Source: Ectopseudomonas guguanensis
GTDB taxonomy: Bacteria; Pseudomonadota; Gammaproteobacteria; Pseudomonadales; Pseudomonadaceae
Reading direction: 5' to 3'
Length of the DNA stretch: 64,000 bases
NCBI RefSeq assembly: GCF_900104265.1
Contig: NZ_FNJJ01000005.1
Location: forward strand, 186,001-250,000
The first letter of the stretch is position 1; the number at the start of each line of letters is the position of its first letter. The translations under genes were made by a program, and so were the position numbers. The notes under the pieces were generated by a model. The model did not search any database. It saw only the letters and a list, made by a program, of their open reading frames with translations, and was not told the DNA's origin. Of this stretch, positions 26,591 to 35,613 are shown piece after piece.

Positions 26591-27205
26591 TCAGGCTTCC
26601 AGGTAACGCTGCGCCAGATGCTCGACCGTGCCGCGCGATGGCTGGTTCAGGTGTGGCGCGACCAGCATCATGATCTGGTACACCACCAGGCGTACTTCGC
26701 CTTCCTGATCGAGGATGCGCTGATAGTCCAGGGAGAACAGCAGGGTCAGGGTGATCTGCTCCACCAGCTGACCGAGCGCCTGGGTGCCGCTGTTCAGTTG
26801 CCCGTTGGCCATCAGCCGAGCGAGCAACGACGCCAGGGTACGCTTGAGTGCGTTCAGCCAGTGGCGAATGCCGCGCGCCAGTTTCGGCAGGCGTCCCGCC
26901 AGGTTGGACAGATCCTGGAACAGGAAGCGGTACTGCGCCAGGCGTTCGACGATCAGGTGCAGGAACAGCCAGTAGTCCTCGACGTCCAGCTCGGCATCCG
27001 CAGGCGGATCGAGCAGCGGCGCCATCTCGGCCTGGAAGCGTTCGAACAGCTCCAGCACCAGCGGCTCCTTGCCGTGGAAGTGGTAGTAGAGATTGCCCGG
27101 GCTGATGTCCAGCTCGTTGGCGATCTCCAGGGTGGAGACATTGGGTTCGCCCTGTTCGTTGAACAGTTGCAGGGCAGTCTGCAGGATGCGCTCGCGGGTC
27201 TTCAT
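26591..27205 (-). CDS. phaD: TetR-family regulator PhaD
   Basis: 204-residue TetR regulator of the PHA cluster. The N-terminal DNA-binding domain runs ERILQTALQLFNEQGEPNVSTLEIANELDISPGNLYYHFHGKEPLV (residues 4-49), and the rest is a helical ligand domain. In P. putida PhaD activates the phaC1 and phaI promoters, sensing a CoA intermediate. It is the last gene of the minus-strand phaC1ZC2D set. Confidence 0.93.
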   Translation of the reverse strand: MKTRERILQTALQLFNEQGEPNVSTLEIANELDISPGNLYYHFHGKEPLVLELFERFQAEMAPLLDPPADAELDVEDYWLFLHLIVERLAQYRFLFQDLSNLAGRLPKLARGIRHWLNALKRTLASLLARLMANGQLNSGTQALGQLVEQITLTLLFSLDYQRILDQEGEVRLVVYQIMMLVAPHLNQPSRGTVEHLAQRYLEA

Positions 27206-27249
27206 CCGTGGTTTCTTGTTGGTCGTGGCGCGGAAGTATGACGATAACC

Positions 27250-27268
27250 GGCCGGCAGGTTGCCGGCC
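27250..27268. other. Perfect hairpin between phaC2 and phaD
   Basis: GGCCGGCA and TGCCGGCC arms close a 3-base loop in the 69-bp phaC2-phaD gap. It has no T-run in the transcribed direction, so it is more likely an mRNA stability or attenuation element than a terminator. Confidence 0.6.
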
Positions 27269-27274
27269 AGGCTT

Positions 27275-28957
27275 TCAGCGGATATGCACGTAAGTGCCCG
27301 GTGCCGCCTCCATCGCTGGATAGTGCTGGTTGCCCAGCGCCATCAGGGTTTCCCGTTGCTCGCCGGAGCGCGCCTGAATCCATTCCAGCCACTGCGGCCA
27401 CCAGCTGCCCTGCTGGTGCTGGGCATCGTGGAACCAGGCGCGCGGGTCGAAGGAGAGCCTGGTGTTCTCGTAGTAGTTGGCCTTGGGGTTGCCGGGCGGG
27501 TTGAGAATGCTCTGGATATGGCCGCTGTTGGACAGGATGAAGCGGCGGTTGCCGCCCAGCAGCAGGGTCGAACGATAGACCGCGTCCCAGGGCGTGATGT
27601 GGTCGTTGATGCCGGCCACGCTGAAGCTGTCGACGTTGACCTTGGCCAGGTCCACCGGCGTGCCGCAGACCTCCAGCCCGCCTGCGCGGCTGAGCGGGTT
27701 GTGCTTGAAGAAGTCGATCAGGTCGCCGTGGAAGGCCGCGGGCAGGCGGGTGTTGTCGTTGTTCCAGTAGAGGATGTCGAAGGCCGGTGGCTGCTTGCCG
27801 AGCAGGTAGTTGTTGATCCAGTAGTTCCAGATCAGGTCATTGGGACGCATCCAGGCGAATACCTTGGCCATGTGGCGACCGTCCAGCACGCCTTGCTGGT
27901 AGGAGCGGCGCTTGGCCGATTCCAGGGTTTGCTCGTCGGCGAAGAGCATGGCCGGGCTGTCGATCTGGCTGTCCAGCAGACTGACCATGTAGGTGGCGCT
28001 GGAGATGCGGCGTAGCTGGCGGCGCGCCTGCAGGTGGCCTTGCAGGGCGGCGATGGTGAGGCCGCCGGCGCAGGCGCCGAGCAGGTTGACGTCCTTGCTG
28101 CCGGTGATGGCGCGGCAGGCTTCGACGGCGTCCTCGACTGCCTGCACGTAGCTCGACAGACCCCACTCGCGGTGTCGCGGATCGGGGTTGCGCCAACTGA
28201 TCATGAAGGTCTGCAGCCCGTTCTTCAGCGCGTACTGGACGAAGCTCTTATCGTTGGACAGGTCGAATATGTAGTACTTGTTGATCTGTGGCGGCACGAT
28301 CAGTAGCGGGCGCAGGTACTGCTTCTCGCTCATCGGCCTGTACTGGATCAGTTCCAGCAGCTCGTTGCGAAACACCACGGCGCCGGGGGTGCAGGCCAGG
28401 TTGCGACCGACCTCGAAGGCGTGCTTGGTGACCTGGCTGGGCAGGCCGTCGTTGTGCAGCAGGTCCTCGAACAGGTGACGCAGGCCCTTGAAGACGCTGC
28501 TGCCGCCGGTGTTGAACAGCTCCTTTACCGCCTGCGGATTGAGCGGGCTGTTGGACGGCGACAGGGCATCGCTGAGCAGCGAGGCGAGGAAGCGCGCACG
28601 GGCGCGATCGTCGGCCGACAGGTCGCTGTCATCGATCCAGGCCGCCAGCTGTTGCTGCCACGCCAGGTAGGCCTGCAGGCTGCGTCGATAGAAGGGGTTG
28701 AGGTGCCAGGTCGGGTCGGCGAAGCGGGCGTCCTGCGGGTTGACCTTGTGCAGCGTGTCGCCGAGCAGCACGCGGCCGAGCTGGCCGCCGAAGGCCAGCA
28801 GATGCCGGCCGCTGCGCACCGGGTTCTTCAGACCCTGGGTCGCCAGCAGGCGCAGGGTGGACAACAGGTCGCGGCCGCGTACGCCCACCACCGCGCTCTG
28901 GGCATTCATGAAACTGGCAGGTGCCGGCAGTGATGCCGGGTTCGACTTGTCTCGCAT
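27275..28957 (-). CDS. phaC2: Class II PHA synthase 2
   Basis: 560-residue polymerase of medium-chain 3-hydroxyacyl-CoA. The lipase-like box reads GACAGG with nucleophile Cys296; the Asp of NDHITPWD and the His of LSNSGHIQS complete the triad. Sequence parallels PhaC1 along the whole length. The ATG at 28957 (MRDKSNP) gives the standard length; the longer frame starts in non-conserved sequence. It is downstream of phaZ. Confidence 0.95.
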   Translation of the reverse strand: MRDKSNPASLPAPASFMNAQSAVVGVRGRDLLSTLRLLATQGLKNPVRSGRHLLAFGGQLGRVLLGDTLHKVNPQDARFADPTWHLNPFYRRSLQAYLAWQQQLAAWIDDSDLSADDRARARFLASLLSDALSPSNSPLNPQAVKELFNTGGSSVFKGLRHLFEDLLHNDGLPSQVTKHAFEVGRNLACTPGAVVFRNELLELIQYRPMSEKQYLRPLLIVPPQINKYYIFDLSNDKSFVQYALKNGLQTFMISWRNPDPRHREWGLSSYVQAVEDAVEACRAITGSKDVNLLGACAGGLTIAALQGHLQARRQLRRISSATYMVSLLDSQIDSPAMLFADEQTLESAKRRSYQQGVLDGRHMAKVFAWMRPNDLIWNYWINNYLLGKQPPAFDILYWNNDNTRLPAAFHGDLIDFFKHNPLSRAGGLEVCGTPVDLAKVNVDSFSVAGINDHITPWDAVYRSTLLLGGNRRFILSNSGHIQSILNPPGNPKANYYENTRLSFDPRAWFHDAQHQQGSWWPQWLEWIQARSGEQRETLMALGNQHYPAMEAAPGTYVHIR

Positions 28958-29264
28958 GGGGCAACACTCCGTCGTCAAACCGTTTAGAGACTTCATGGCG
29001 CGGACTGCCTGATGCGCGCCTTGTGCTTGTGCATCATATGCAGCAAGCCCTGTACCAGGCGCACTGGAAGGGGTTCCGGTGCGCCGGCTCGAAAATGAAA
29101 GGCTTCATGCGGCCGATACCGAACGGCCCGGTGTCGATCAAGCGCCGTCGCACCCTTCCCGTCTGGTGTGGGGAGTGAACTGCGTACAGCCTTGACTCAT
29201 TGGCACCGGCCTCGAGCGGCCCCATTGTCGAGCATGCAGAACATTGCGCACTAAGTTGGTGCCG
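28958..29264. other. phaZ-phaC2 intergenic region
   Basis: 307 bp with no supported gene. A 63-codon minus-strand frame (29034-29225) has no family resemblance and no ribosome site. The region probably holds a secondary promoter or a processing region for phaC2, but I see no strong consensus sites. Confidence 0.4.
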
Positions 29265-30122
29265 TCAATGCTGGCGTAGCGGGGTGGGCTGCGGGTGCAT
29301 CACTGCGCGGTGCCGCTCCTCTTCGAGAAACTTCATGATGATCGGCGCCACCGCTTCGGCGCGGGTCACCAGGAACAGGTGGCCGTCGTCGATGATGTGC
29401 AGCTCCGAGTTGGGAATGCGCCAGGCCAGCAGACGCATGTTGATCAGCGGGATCAGTGGGTCGTCGTCGCCGGCCATGATCAGCGTGGGCTGGCGAATCT
29501 TGTGCAGCCAGTGGATGCTGGTCCAGCCCAGACCTGCGAACAGTTGCCAGTAGTAGCCCATCTTGCCGCCCGAGCGCACCTTGCTGGCATGCGCCATGGC
29601 CAGCTTGGGATCGCGACGGAAGGCACCGCCGTAGATGTCCGGGGCGATGCGCACGCCGTAGGACGGCTGCACGTAACGCCGCGGGCTGGCCATGCGCCAG
29701 AGCACCTTGGGCTTGCCCGGCACCATCACCGCACCGGCCGAGGTGGCGGCGAGGATCAGCTTCTTGCAGCGCTCGGGATAGTCGTGGGCGAACTGCTGGG
29801 CCAGGGCGCCACCCCAGGACACGCCGATGGCGTTGACCTGACCGTAGTCGAGGTAGTCGAGCATGCGCGCCGCCAGCTTGGCCAGACCGGGGAAGCGATA
29901 GGGCGTGGTCGGTGTCGAGGAGCCGCCGACGCCGGGCACGTCGAAGGCAATGATTTCCAGCTCCGGGTCCAGGGCGGCGACGAAGGGCATCACCAGCTCC
30001 AGGTTGGCGCCGATGCCGTTGAAGATCAGCAGTGGCACCAGTTGGCCGTTACCCGGCCGCACCGCGGTGCGGATGGTCTGCCCATCGAGATCGATGGTGC
30101 GGAATACGAATGGTTGCGGCAT
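29265..30122 (-). CDS. phaZ: Intracellular medium-chain PHA depolymerase PhaZ
   Basis: 285-residue alpha/beta hydrolase that releases 3-hydroxy fatty acids from PHA granules. The nucleophile elbow is GVSWGGA (Ser about 102), and acid and His residues appear in MAGDDDPLIPL and DDGHLFLV. It lies between phaC1 and phaC2, as in all pseudomonad PHA loci, so synthesis and degradation are co-encoded. Confidence 0.95.
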   Translation of the reverse strand: MPQPFVFRTIDLDGQTIRTAVRPGNGQLVPLLIFNGIGANLELVMPFVAALDPELEIIAFDVPGVGGSSTPTTPYRFPGLAKLAARMLDYLDYGQVNAIGVSWGGALAQQFAHDYPERCKKLILAATSAGAVMVPGKPKVLWRMASPRRYVQPSYGVRIAPDIYGGAFRRDPKLAMAHASKVRSGGKMGYYWQLFAGLGWTSIHWLHKIRQPTLIMAGDDDPLIPLINMRLLAWRIPNSELHIIDDGHLFLVTRAEAVAPIIMKFLEEERHRAVMHPQPTPLRQH

Positions 30123-30199
30123 GGGCGCAGCCCCTGTGGAGTTGAGCGCTGGAGAGGGCCGTCCGGGCCGCCTCCAGGATTACCAGGGATTACCTGGTT

Positions 30200-30247
30200 C
30201 GCCACGCCGGTTCACCCGTCGTGGCGTGCGGCACTTCCCGGTGCCGC
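30200..30247. other. Tandem hairpins between phaC1 and phaZ
   Basis: Two adjacent stem-loops: CGCCACG/CGTGGCG at 30200-30226 and GCGGCAC/GTGCCGC at 30228-30247. They follow the phaC1 stop on the minus strand. No T-tract follows, so partial termination or 3'-end protection of phaC1 mRNA is likelier than a full stop. Confidence 0.6.
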
Positions 30248-30262
30248 TGCGGTTGAGGTTGA

Positions 30263-31942
30263 TCAACGTTCATGTACATAGGTGCCCGGGGCGGCTTCAC
30301 CGGCCGGGTATTTCTTGTTGCCCAGGGCCCGTGGAGCATTCTTGGTTTCGCCCGAACGCTCGGCCAGCCAGCTCTGCCAGTGCAGCCACCAGGAGTCGGC
30401 GTGCTTGGTCGAGCTTTCCTGCCAGGCTTTCGGGTCCAGCGGCATCTCGCTGTTGGTCATGTAGCGCGCCTTGGGGTTGCCCGGCGGGTTGAGAATGCTC
30501 TGGATATGGCCGCTGTTGGACAGCACGAACTCGCATTTGCCGCCGAACAGATGGGCCGACTTGTAGCAGGAGTCCCATGGCGTGATGTGGTCGGTGGTGC
30601 CGGCGACGACGAAGAAGTCGCAGGTGACCTGCTTGAGGTCGATCGGCGTGCCGCAGACTTCCAGCGCGCCCGGGCGGGTCAGCGGGTTGGTCTGGAACAT
30701 CTCGATGAATTCGCCATGCAGCGCCGCCGGCAGGCGTGTGGTGTCGTTGTTCCAGTAGAGGATGTCGAACACCGGCGGCTCATTGCCCAGCAGGTAGTTG
30801 TTGACCCAGTAGTTCCAGATCAGGTCGTTGGGGCGCATCCAGGCGAACACCTTGGCCATGTCGCTGCCTTCCAGCACGCCGGCCTGGTAGGAGCGGCGCT
30901 TGGCGGCCTCCAGGGTCTTCTCGTCGGCGAACAGGGCGACCTGGGTGTCGAGCTGGGTGTCGAGCACGCTGACCAGCAGGGTCAGGGCATTGACCTTGGG
31001 CTGGCCGAGGGCGGCGTAGTGGCCGAGCAGCGAGGCGGTGGTCAGCCCGCCGGAGCAGGCGCCGAGCATGTTGATGTCCTTGCTGCCGGTGATGGCGCAG
31101 ATGACGTCGATGGCGTCCTTGAGCGCCTCGATGTAGGTGGACAGGCCCCACTCGCGCTGCGCCTTGGTCGGGTTGCGCCAGCTGACCACGAAGGTCTGCA
31201 CCTGGCTGCGCAGGAGGAAGCGCGCCAGGCTCTTGTCCGGCGACAGGTCGAAGACGTAGAACTTGTTGATCTGCGGCGGCACCACCAGCAGCGGGCGCTC
31301 ATGCACGCTTTCGGTGATCGGCTTGTACTGGATCAGCTCGAGCACGTCGTTGCGAAACACCACGGCGCCCTCGGTGGTGGCCAGGTTCTTGCCGACCTCG
31401 AAGGCCTCCATGTTCACCTGGCTGGGCATGCCGCCGTTGTGCACCAGGTCCTTGGCCAGGTGCGAGAGACCGTCGAGCAGGCTCTTGCCGCCGGTTTCGA
31501 AGAAGCGCTTGACCGCTGCCGGGTTGGCCATGCTGTTGGAGGGTGCCATGGCTTCGGTCATCAGGTTGATGACGAAGTGGCCGCGGCTGGCGTCCTGCTC
31601 GGACAGCGAGCTGTGCTCGATCCAGTCGTGCAGTTCCTTGCGCCAGGCCAGGTAGGTCTGCAGGTAGCGGCGATACAGCGGATTCTGGCTCCAGGCCGGG
31701 TCGGCGAAGCGACGGTCGCCGTCCTCGGGTTTGAGCTGGGACTGGCCGAGCATGACGTTCTTCAGTTCGAGTCCGAAATGAGCGACATGCTTGGCGCTGT
31801 GGAAGGGTTGCTTGAGTGCCTGGGCGAGCACCATGCGGGCAGAGGTCAAGAGATCCTTGCCGCGGATACCGATCACCGGGTTGAGTCCCAGGGTGTTTTC
31901 CGAGGCCTGGCGTTTCAGGTCTTCGTTGTTCTTATCACTCAT
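30263..31942 (-). CDS. phaC1: Class II PHA synthase 1
   Basis: 559-residue medium-chain PHA synthase. The catalytic triad is visible at Cys296 (GACSGG), Asp451 (TTDHITPWD) and His479 (SNSGHI), exactly the positions of the well-studied pseudomonad enzymes. It polymerises (R)-3-hydroxyacyl-CoA from fatty-acid oxidation or PhaG. It is first gene of the minus-strand pha operon; PhaD is the expected activator. Confidence 0.97.
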   Translation of the reverse strand: MSDKNNEDLKRQASENTLGLNPVIGIRGKDLLTSARMVLAQALKQPFHSAKHVAHFGLELKNVMLGQSQLKPEDGDRRFADPAWSQNPLYRRYLQTYLAWRKELHDWIEHSSLSEQDASRGHFVINLMTEAMAPSNSMANPAAVKRFFETGGKSLLDGLSHLAKDLVHNGGMPSQVNMEAFEVGKNLATTEGAVVFRNDVLELIQYKPITESVHERPLLVVPPQINKFYVFDLSPDKSLARFLLRSQVQTFVVSWRNPTKAQREWGLSTYIEALKDAIDVICAITGSKDINMLGACSGGLTTASLLGHYAALGQPKVNALTLLVSVLDTQLDTQVALFADEKTLEAAKRRSYQAGVLEGSDMAKVFAWMRPNDLIWNYWVNNYLLGNEPPVFDILYWNNDTTRLPAALHGEFIEMFQTNPLTRPGALEVCGTPIDLKQVTCDFFVVAGTTDHITPWDSCYKSAHLFGGKCEFVLSNSGHIQSILNPPGNPKARYMTNSEMPLDPKAWQESSTKHADSWWLHWQSWLAERSGETKNAPRALGNKKYPAGEAAPGTYVHER

Positions 31943-32307
31943 CTACGACGCTCCATTGTCCTGAGACGAATACCGGCGTGTTGGCGCGCACGGCGACACA
32001 GGGCCTGGTACTGCTCGGGTTACCGGGGGCGGATCGAGTCCGCATCTTTCTTTGCATCTGGCGCAGCCAAATGCAGGGAACCTGCCAGTTCCTTGGTTAC
32101 CCGAGTTTGTGAAGTTAAGCAAGCTGATCGATGGGGCAGGAGTATGCAGCGATAGATTAGAAAACGCGCCCTAACTGCAGGGATCGCCGCAGGTGCACAA
32201 GGCGGACGCTCTAGGGCGAGGCTTTGTCGCGCAACCGCCCTGGGCGGGCCGTTGCGCATGCGATGACCAGGGGCGTGGGCCCGGCGAGCCAGCCCGAGGG
32301 CGACGTT
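31943..32307. promoter_or_regulatory. phaC1 upstream region
   Basis: 365 bp without a supported gene, between phaC1 and the DUF971 gene (both minus strand). It should contain the phaC1 promoter and PhaD site. On the minus strand TTGCTT and TAACCA are 17 bp apart near 32100-32130, a weak candidate only. No -24/-12 motif was found by eye. Confidence 0.4.
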
Positions 32308-32679
32308 TCAGAGCATCAGGCGCACGACCGACTCGTTGGGGTCGCGGGACTTGCCGGCCGCGCTGAGCTGCGCCAGGTAGTCGGCCCACAGCTGGTCCTG
32401 TCGGGTGGCCAGCTCATGCAGGTAATCCCAGGTGAACAGGCCGCTGTCATGGCCGTCGTCGAAGCACAGTTTCAGTGCATAGTTGCCGGCCGGTTCGATG
32501 CGTTCGAGGCCGACGCCGAGCTTGCCGGTCTGCAGGATCGGCTTGCCATGGCCCTGCACCTCGGCAGACGGCGAGTGCACGCGCAGGAACTCGGCGCTGA
32601 GCGAGTAGCTCTGTTCGCCGTAACGCAGCTCCAGCGTCTTCGACGCCTTGTGCAGTTTGATCGCGCTGGGGATGGGCAT
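32308..32679 (-). CDS. DUF971 (GBBH-like N-terminal domain) protein
   Basis: 123-residue protein made of one DUF971 domain, related to the N-terminal domain of gamma-butyrobetaine hydroxylase. Family signatures are LELRYGEQSYSLSAEFLRVHSPSAEVQGHG and LCFDDGHDSGLFTWDYLHELA. The domain is linked to iron-sulphur proteins in other bacteria, but no function is established. It lies between hslU and phaC1, a position I recall as conserved in pseudomonads. Confidence 0.85.
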   Translation of the reverse strand: MPIPSAIKLHKASKTLELRYGEQSYSLSAEFLRVHSPSAEVQGHGKPILQTGKLGVGLERIEPAGNYALKLCFDDGHDSGLFTWDYLHELATRQDQLWADYLAQLSAAGKSRDPNESVVRLML

Positions 32680-32693
32680 GGGAGAATTTCCGG

Positions 32694-32782
32694 CTACAGG
32701 CTACAGGCTACAGGCTACAGGCTACAGGCTACAGGCTACAGACCTTGCTTTGGCTTGCAGCCTGCCGCCTGAAGCCTGCAGC
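32694..32782. repeat. Heptamer-array element between hslU and DUF971 gene
   Basis: Seven near-perfect copies of CTACAGG (32694-32741), a 13-bp spacer, and then an inverted, diverged arm TTGCAGC-CTGCCGC-CTGAAGC-CTGCAGC (32755-32782). It almost fills the 108-bp gap. Confidence 0.85.
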
Positions 32783-32787
32783 CGCTT

Positions 32788-34128
32788 TTAAAGAATATAC
32801 CGCGACAGGTCTTCGTCCTGCGCCAGTTCGCCCAGGTGGCCGTTGACGTAGGCAGCGTCGATGCGGATCGGCTCGCCGTTCTGCTGGCCGGCTAGGTCGG
32901 AGGCCTTGAAGGAGACTTCTTCGAGCAGGCGTTCGAGCAGGGTGTGCAGGCGTCGGGCGCCGATGTTCTCGGTCTTCTCGTTGACCTGCCAGGCGATCTC
33001 GGCAATACGCTTGATACCGTCCTCGGCGAATTCGATGTCCAGCCCTTCGGTCTTCAGCAGCGCGCTGTACTGCTCGGTGAGCGAGGCGTGCGGCTCGCTG
33101 AGGATGCGTTCGAAGTCCTGCGGGCTGAGGGCCTTGAGCTCGACGCGGATCGGCAGGCGGCCCTGCAGCTCGGGCACCAGATCGCTGGGCTTGCTCAGGT
33201 GGAAGGCGCCCGAGGCGATGAACAGGATATGGTCGGTCTTGACCATGCCCAGCTTGGTGTTCACCGTGCAGCCTTCGATCAAGGGCAGCAGGTCACGCTG
33301 CACGCCCTCACGCGATACATCGGCGCCGCCGGTATTGGCGCGCTTGGCCACCTTGTCGATCTCGTCGATGAAGACGATGCCGTGCTGCTCGACGGCTTCC
33401 AGCGCGCGGGCCTTGAGCTCTTCCTCGTTGACCAGGCGTGCGGCTTCCTCGTCGCGCACCAGCTTCAGCGCATCGGCAACCTTGAGCTTGCGGCTCTTCT
33501 TCTTGCCCTTGCCGAGGCCGGCAAACAGGCTTTGCAACTGATTGGTCATCTCCTCCATGCCCGGCGGGGTCATGATCTCCACGCCCATGGGGGCCTCGGC
33601 GACTTCGATGTCGATTTCCTTGTCGTTCAGCTGCCCCTCGCGCAGGCGCTTGCGGAACAGTTGGCGGGTGTTGGAATCCTCGCTGCGCACCGGCTCGTCG
33701 CCAAAGCCCTGGCGTGCGGGCGGCAGCAGGGCGTCGAGGATGCGCTCCTCGGCGGCATCTTCGGCGCGGTGGCGCACCTTGGTCATTTCCTGTTCGCGCA
33801 GCATCTTCACCGCCGCATCGGCCAGGTCGCGGATGATCGACTCGACATCGCGACCGACATAGCCGACCTCGGTGAACTTGGTGGCTTCGACTTTCAGGAA
33901 CGGTGCGTTGGCCAACTTGGCCAGGCGCCTGGCGATCTCGGTCTTGCCGACGCCGGTCGGGCCGATCATCAGGATGTTCTTCGGCGTCACTTCCTGGCGC
34001 AGCTCTGCCGGCAGCTGCATGCGCCGCCAGCGGTTGCGCAGGGCGATGGCGACGGCGCGCTTGGCGTCGTCCTGGCCGATGATATGGCGGTTGAGTTCGT
34101 GGACGATCTCGCGGGGCGTCATGGACAT
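32788..34128 (-). CDS. hslU: ATP-dependent protease ATPase subunit HslU
   Basis: 446-residue AAA+ unfoldase of the HslUV (ClpYQ) protease. Walker A is GPTGVGKT (56-63). The I-domain insertion lies in the middle, Walker B reads IVFIDEIDK, and sensor and C-terminal residues ending in SRYIL dock into HslV. The start [12 protein letters not shown] at 34128 is the family's; the longer frame lies in the hslV-hslU gap. It is the second gene of the heat-shock operon. Confidence 0.96.
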   Translation of the reverse strand: MSMTPREIVHELNRHIIGQDDAKRAVAIALRNRWRRMQLPAELRQEVTPKNILMIGPTGVGKTEIARRLAKLANAPFLKVEATKFTEVGYVGRDVESIIRDLADAAVKMLREQEMTKVRHRAEDAAEERILDALLPPARQGFGDEPVRSEDSNTRQLFRKRLREGQLNDKEIDIEVAEAPMGVEIMTPPGMEEMTNQLQSLFAGLGKGKKKSRKLKVADALKLVRDEEAARLVNEEELKARALEAVEQHGIVFIDEIDKVAKRANTGGADVSREGVQRDLLPLIEGCTVNTKLGMVKTDHILFIASGAFHLSKPSDLVPELQGRLPIRVELKALSPQDFERILSEPHASLTEQYSALLKTEGLDIEFAEDGIKRIAEIAWQVNEKTENIGARRLHTLLERLLEEVSFKASDLAGQQNGEPIRIDAAYVNGHLGELAQDEDLSRYIL

Positions 34129-34169
34129 GGAATCGGGCTCGCTATCGAATCGGTATGAAGAAACGGACG

Positions 34170-34700
34170 TCACTCGGGGGCGTCCAGTTCCTCGATGGTC
34201 TGGTGATGATTGGTGAAGACGCAGATATCGCCGGCAATACCGAGCGCGGTCTCTGCCACTTCACGAGCGGACAGGTCGGTCTTCATCAGCAGGGCGCGTG
34301 CGGCCGCCTGGGCGAAGTTGCCGCCGGAGCCCATGGCGATCAAGCCCTCCTCGGGTTCGACGACGTCGCCGTTGCCGGTGATGATCAGGGATGCGTCCTT
34401 GTTGGCCACCGCCAGCATGGCTTCCAGGCGGCTCAGGCTGCGGTCGGTGCGCCAGTCCTTGGCCAGCTCGACGGCGGCGCGTACCAGATGGCCCTGATGT
34501 TTTTCCAGTTGCCCTTCGAAGCGCTCGAACAGGGTGAATGCATCGGCGGTGGCACCGGCGAAGCCGGCCAGCACCTGGCCGTGGTAGAGGCGCCGGACCT
34601 TCTTGGCGTTGCCTTTCATCACGGTGTTGCCGAGGGATACCTGGCCGTCGCCAGCCATCACGACCTTGCCGTGGCGGCGTACTGAAACGATGGTGGTCAA
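34170..34700 (-). CDS. hslV: ATP-dependent protease peptidase subunit HslV
   Basis: 176-residue threonine peptidase of the HslUV protease. Initiation is at TTG (34700), giving [20 protein letters not shown]; removal of Met exposes catalytic Thr. A GGAG core lies nine bases upstream, and no ATG would give the right N-terminus. [14 protein letters not shown] is the conserved core. A sigma-32 type promoter lies about 50 bp upstream. Confidence 0.95.
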   Translation of the reverse strand: MTTIVSVRRHGKVVMAGDGQVSLGNTVMKGNAKKVRRLYHGQVLAGFAGATADAFTLFERFEGQLEKHQGHLVRAAVELAKDWRTDRSLSRLEAMLAVANKDASLIITGNGDVVEPEEGLIAMGSGGNFAQAAARALLMKTDLSAREVAETALGIAGDICVFTNHHQTIEELDAPE

Positions 34701-34746
34701 GGGAAGAGTCTCCGCGCTGCGGGGCGAATTGCCCGAATGGAAACTC

Positions 34747-34775
34747 AGATGGGGTGCCCGCCCCAGCTTTTCAAC
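34747..34775 (-). promoter_or_regulatory. Heat-shock (sigma-32) promoter of hslVU
   Basis: On the minus strand GTTGAAA (34769-34775) and CCCCATCT (34747-34754) are separated by 14 bp, matching the RpoH consensus CTTGAAA-N12-15-CCCCATNT at all but one base. The start site would be near 34740, about 40 bp before the TTG start of hslV. Confidence 0.9.
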
Positions 34776-34787
34776 CGGCGGCGGGCT

Positions 34788-34933
34788 CAACAGGCTGTTG
34801 AAAAAACTACCTGCGTTGTCTGGCCGTCGTTAAAAACAGCCTCAAAATGCTCATTTACAACGCGTAAACTGCGCTTTTTCGGCTGTATTTCCTCGGCCAG
34901 CCTGCCTCGCCTACGTTTTTCAACGGCCTGTTG
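34788..34933. mobile_element. MITE-like element B (non-autonomous)
   Basis: About 146 bp with near-perfect inverted ends CAACAGGCTGTTGAAAAA and its complement ending GGCCTGTTG. Read on the minus strand it aligns with element A (24460-24677) throughout, except for an internal block missing here. It contains no ORF. It sits 13 bp upstream of the hslVU -35 box and 5 bp from the SPOR gene's stop. Confidence 0.78.
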
Positions 34934-34938
34934 GGCGA

Positions 34939-35613
34939 TCAGCGGACCTGGCGCTGCTGTAACAACAGGTTGCTGAAACCGTTGCCGGCCAGGGTCTTCT
35001 GCGCGACCGCCAGTTGTTCGCGGCTGGCGAAGGGGCCGACCAGCACGCGGTGCCAGGTTTCCTCGCGCACCTTGCCGGTTTCCACCCGCACGTTCTGGCC
35101 GAGCAGGATGATCTGCGCACGCAGAGTGTCGGCATCGTCGCGCTTGCGGAACGAGCCGGCCTGCAGGAAGAACTGCGTGGTGACCGGCGCGCTGGCCAGC
35201 ACGGGCGGCGGAGGCGGCGGTACCTGGCCGTTGAGCGCGGCTTCGGCACGGGCCGTATCGATCTTCGCGGCTTCTTCCGGGGTGACCGGTTTCTGCTCCG
35301 GTGCAGGTGGCGGCGTTTCCTCCAGCGCCTGTGGCAGGATCACTTCGGATTCCGGCAGCAGGGTGTAGAAGTCGTATTTGGGCCTGGCCGGCTCGGGCTG
35401 CGTTGGCTTGGGTTCCGGCTTGGTGCTGCGCACCTGCTCGCCCTTGTCGCGCTTGATCTCGTCACGGCCCGGTTCGAGACTGAACAGGAACATGAAGAAA
35501 CCACCGACCACCAGGCCGCAGGCCAGCCAGATCCAGCCCGGTACGGGCTTGTTCGCCGGGGCCTGATAGCGACTGGCGCCGCGTTTCGGCGCCGGCTTCT
35601 TGCGCGCTGCCAT
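34939..35613 (-). CDS. SPOR-domain membrane protein (FtsN-like)
   Basis: 224 residues: a basic cytoplasmic N-terminus, one membrane helix (WIWLACGLVVGGFFMFLFSL, about 28-47), a Pro/Glu-rich periplasmic linker and a C-terminal SPOR domain (about 145-220) that binds denuded septal peptidoglycan. This is the FtsN-type layout, and a role at the division site is likely. Its ATG immediately follows the argS stop, so the two are co-transcribed. Confidence 0.85.
   Translation of the reverse strand: MAARKKPAPKRGASRYQAPANKPVPGWIWLACGLVVGGFFMFLFSLEPGRDEIKRDKGEQVRSTKPEPKPTQPEPARPKYDFYTLLPESEVILPQALEETPPPAPEQKPVTPEEAAKIDTARAEAALNGQVPPPPPPVLASAPVTTQFFLQAGSFRKRDDADTLRAQIILLGQNVRVETGKVREETWHRVLVGPFASREQLAVAQKTLAGNGFSNLLLQQRQVR

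Noticed and set aside
29034..29225. 63-codon minus-strand ORF between phaZ and phaC2
   Set aside because: No ribosome site, no family resemblance, and odd composition; treated as non-coding.
30272..32155. 627-codon plus-strand frame opposite phaC1
   Set aside because: It is the high-GC shadow of phaC1; phaC1 has its full catalytic triad and correct length.
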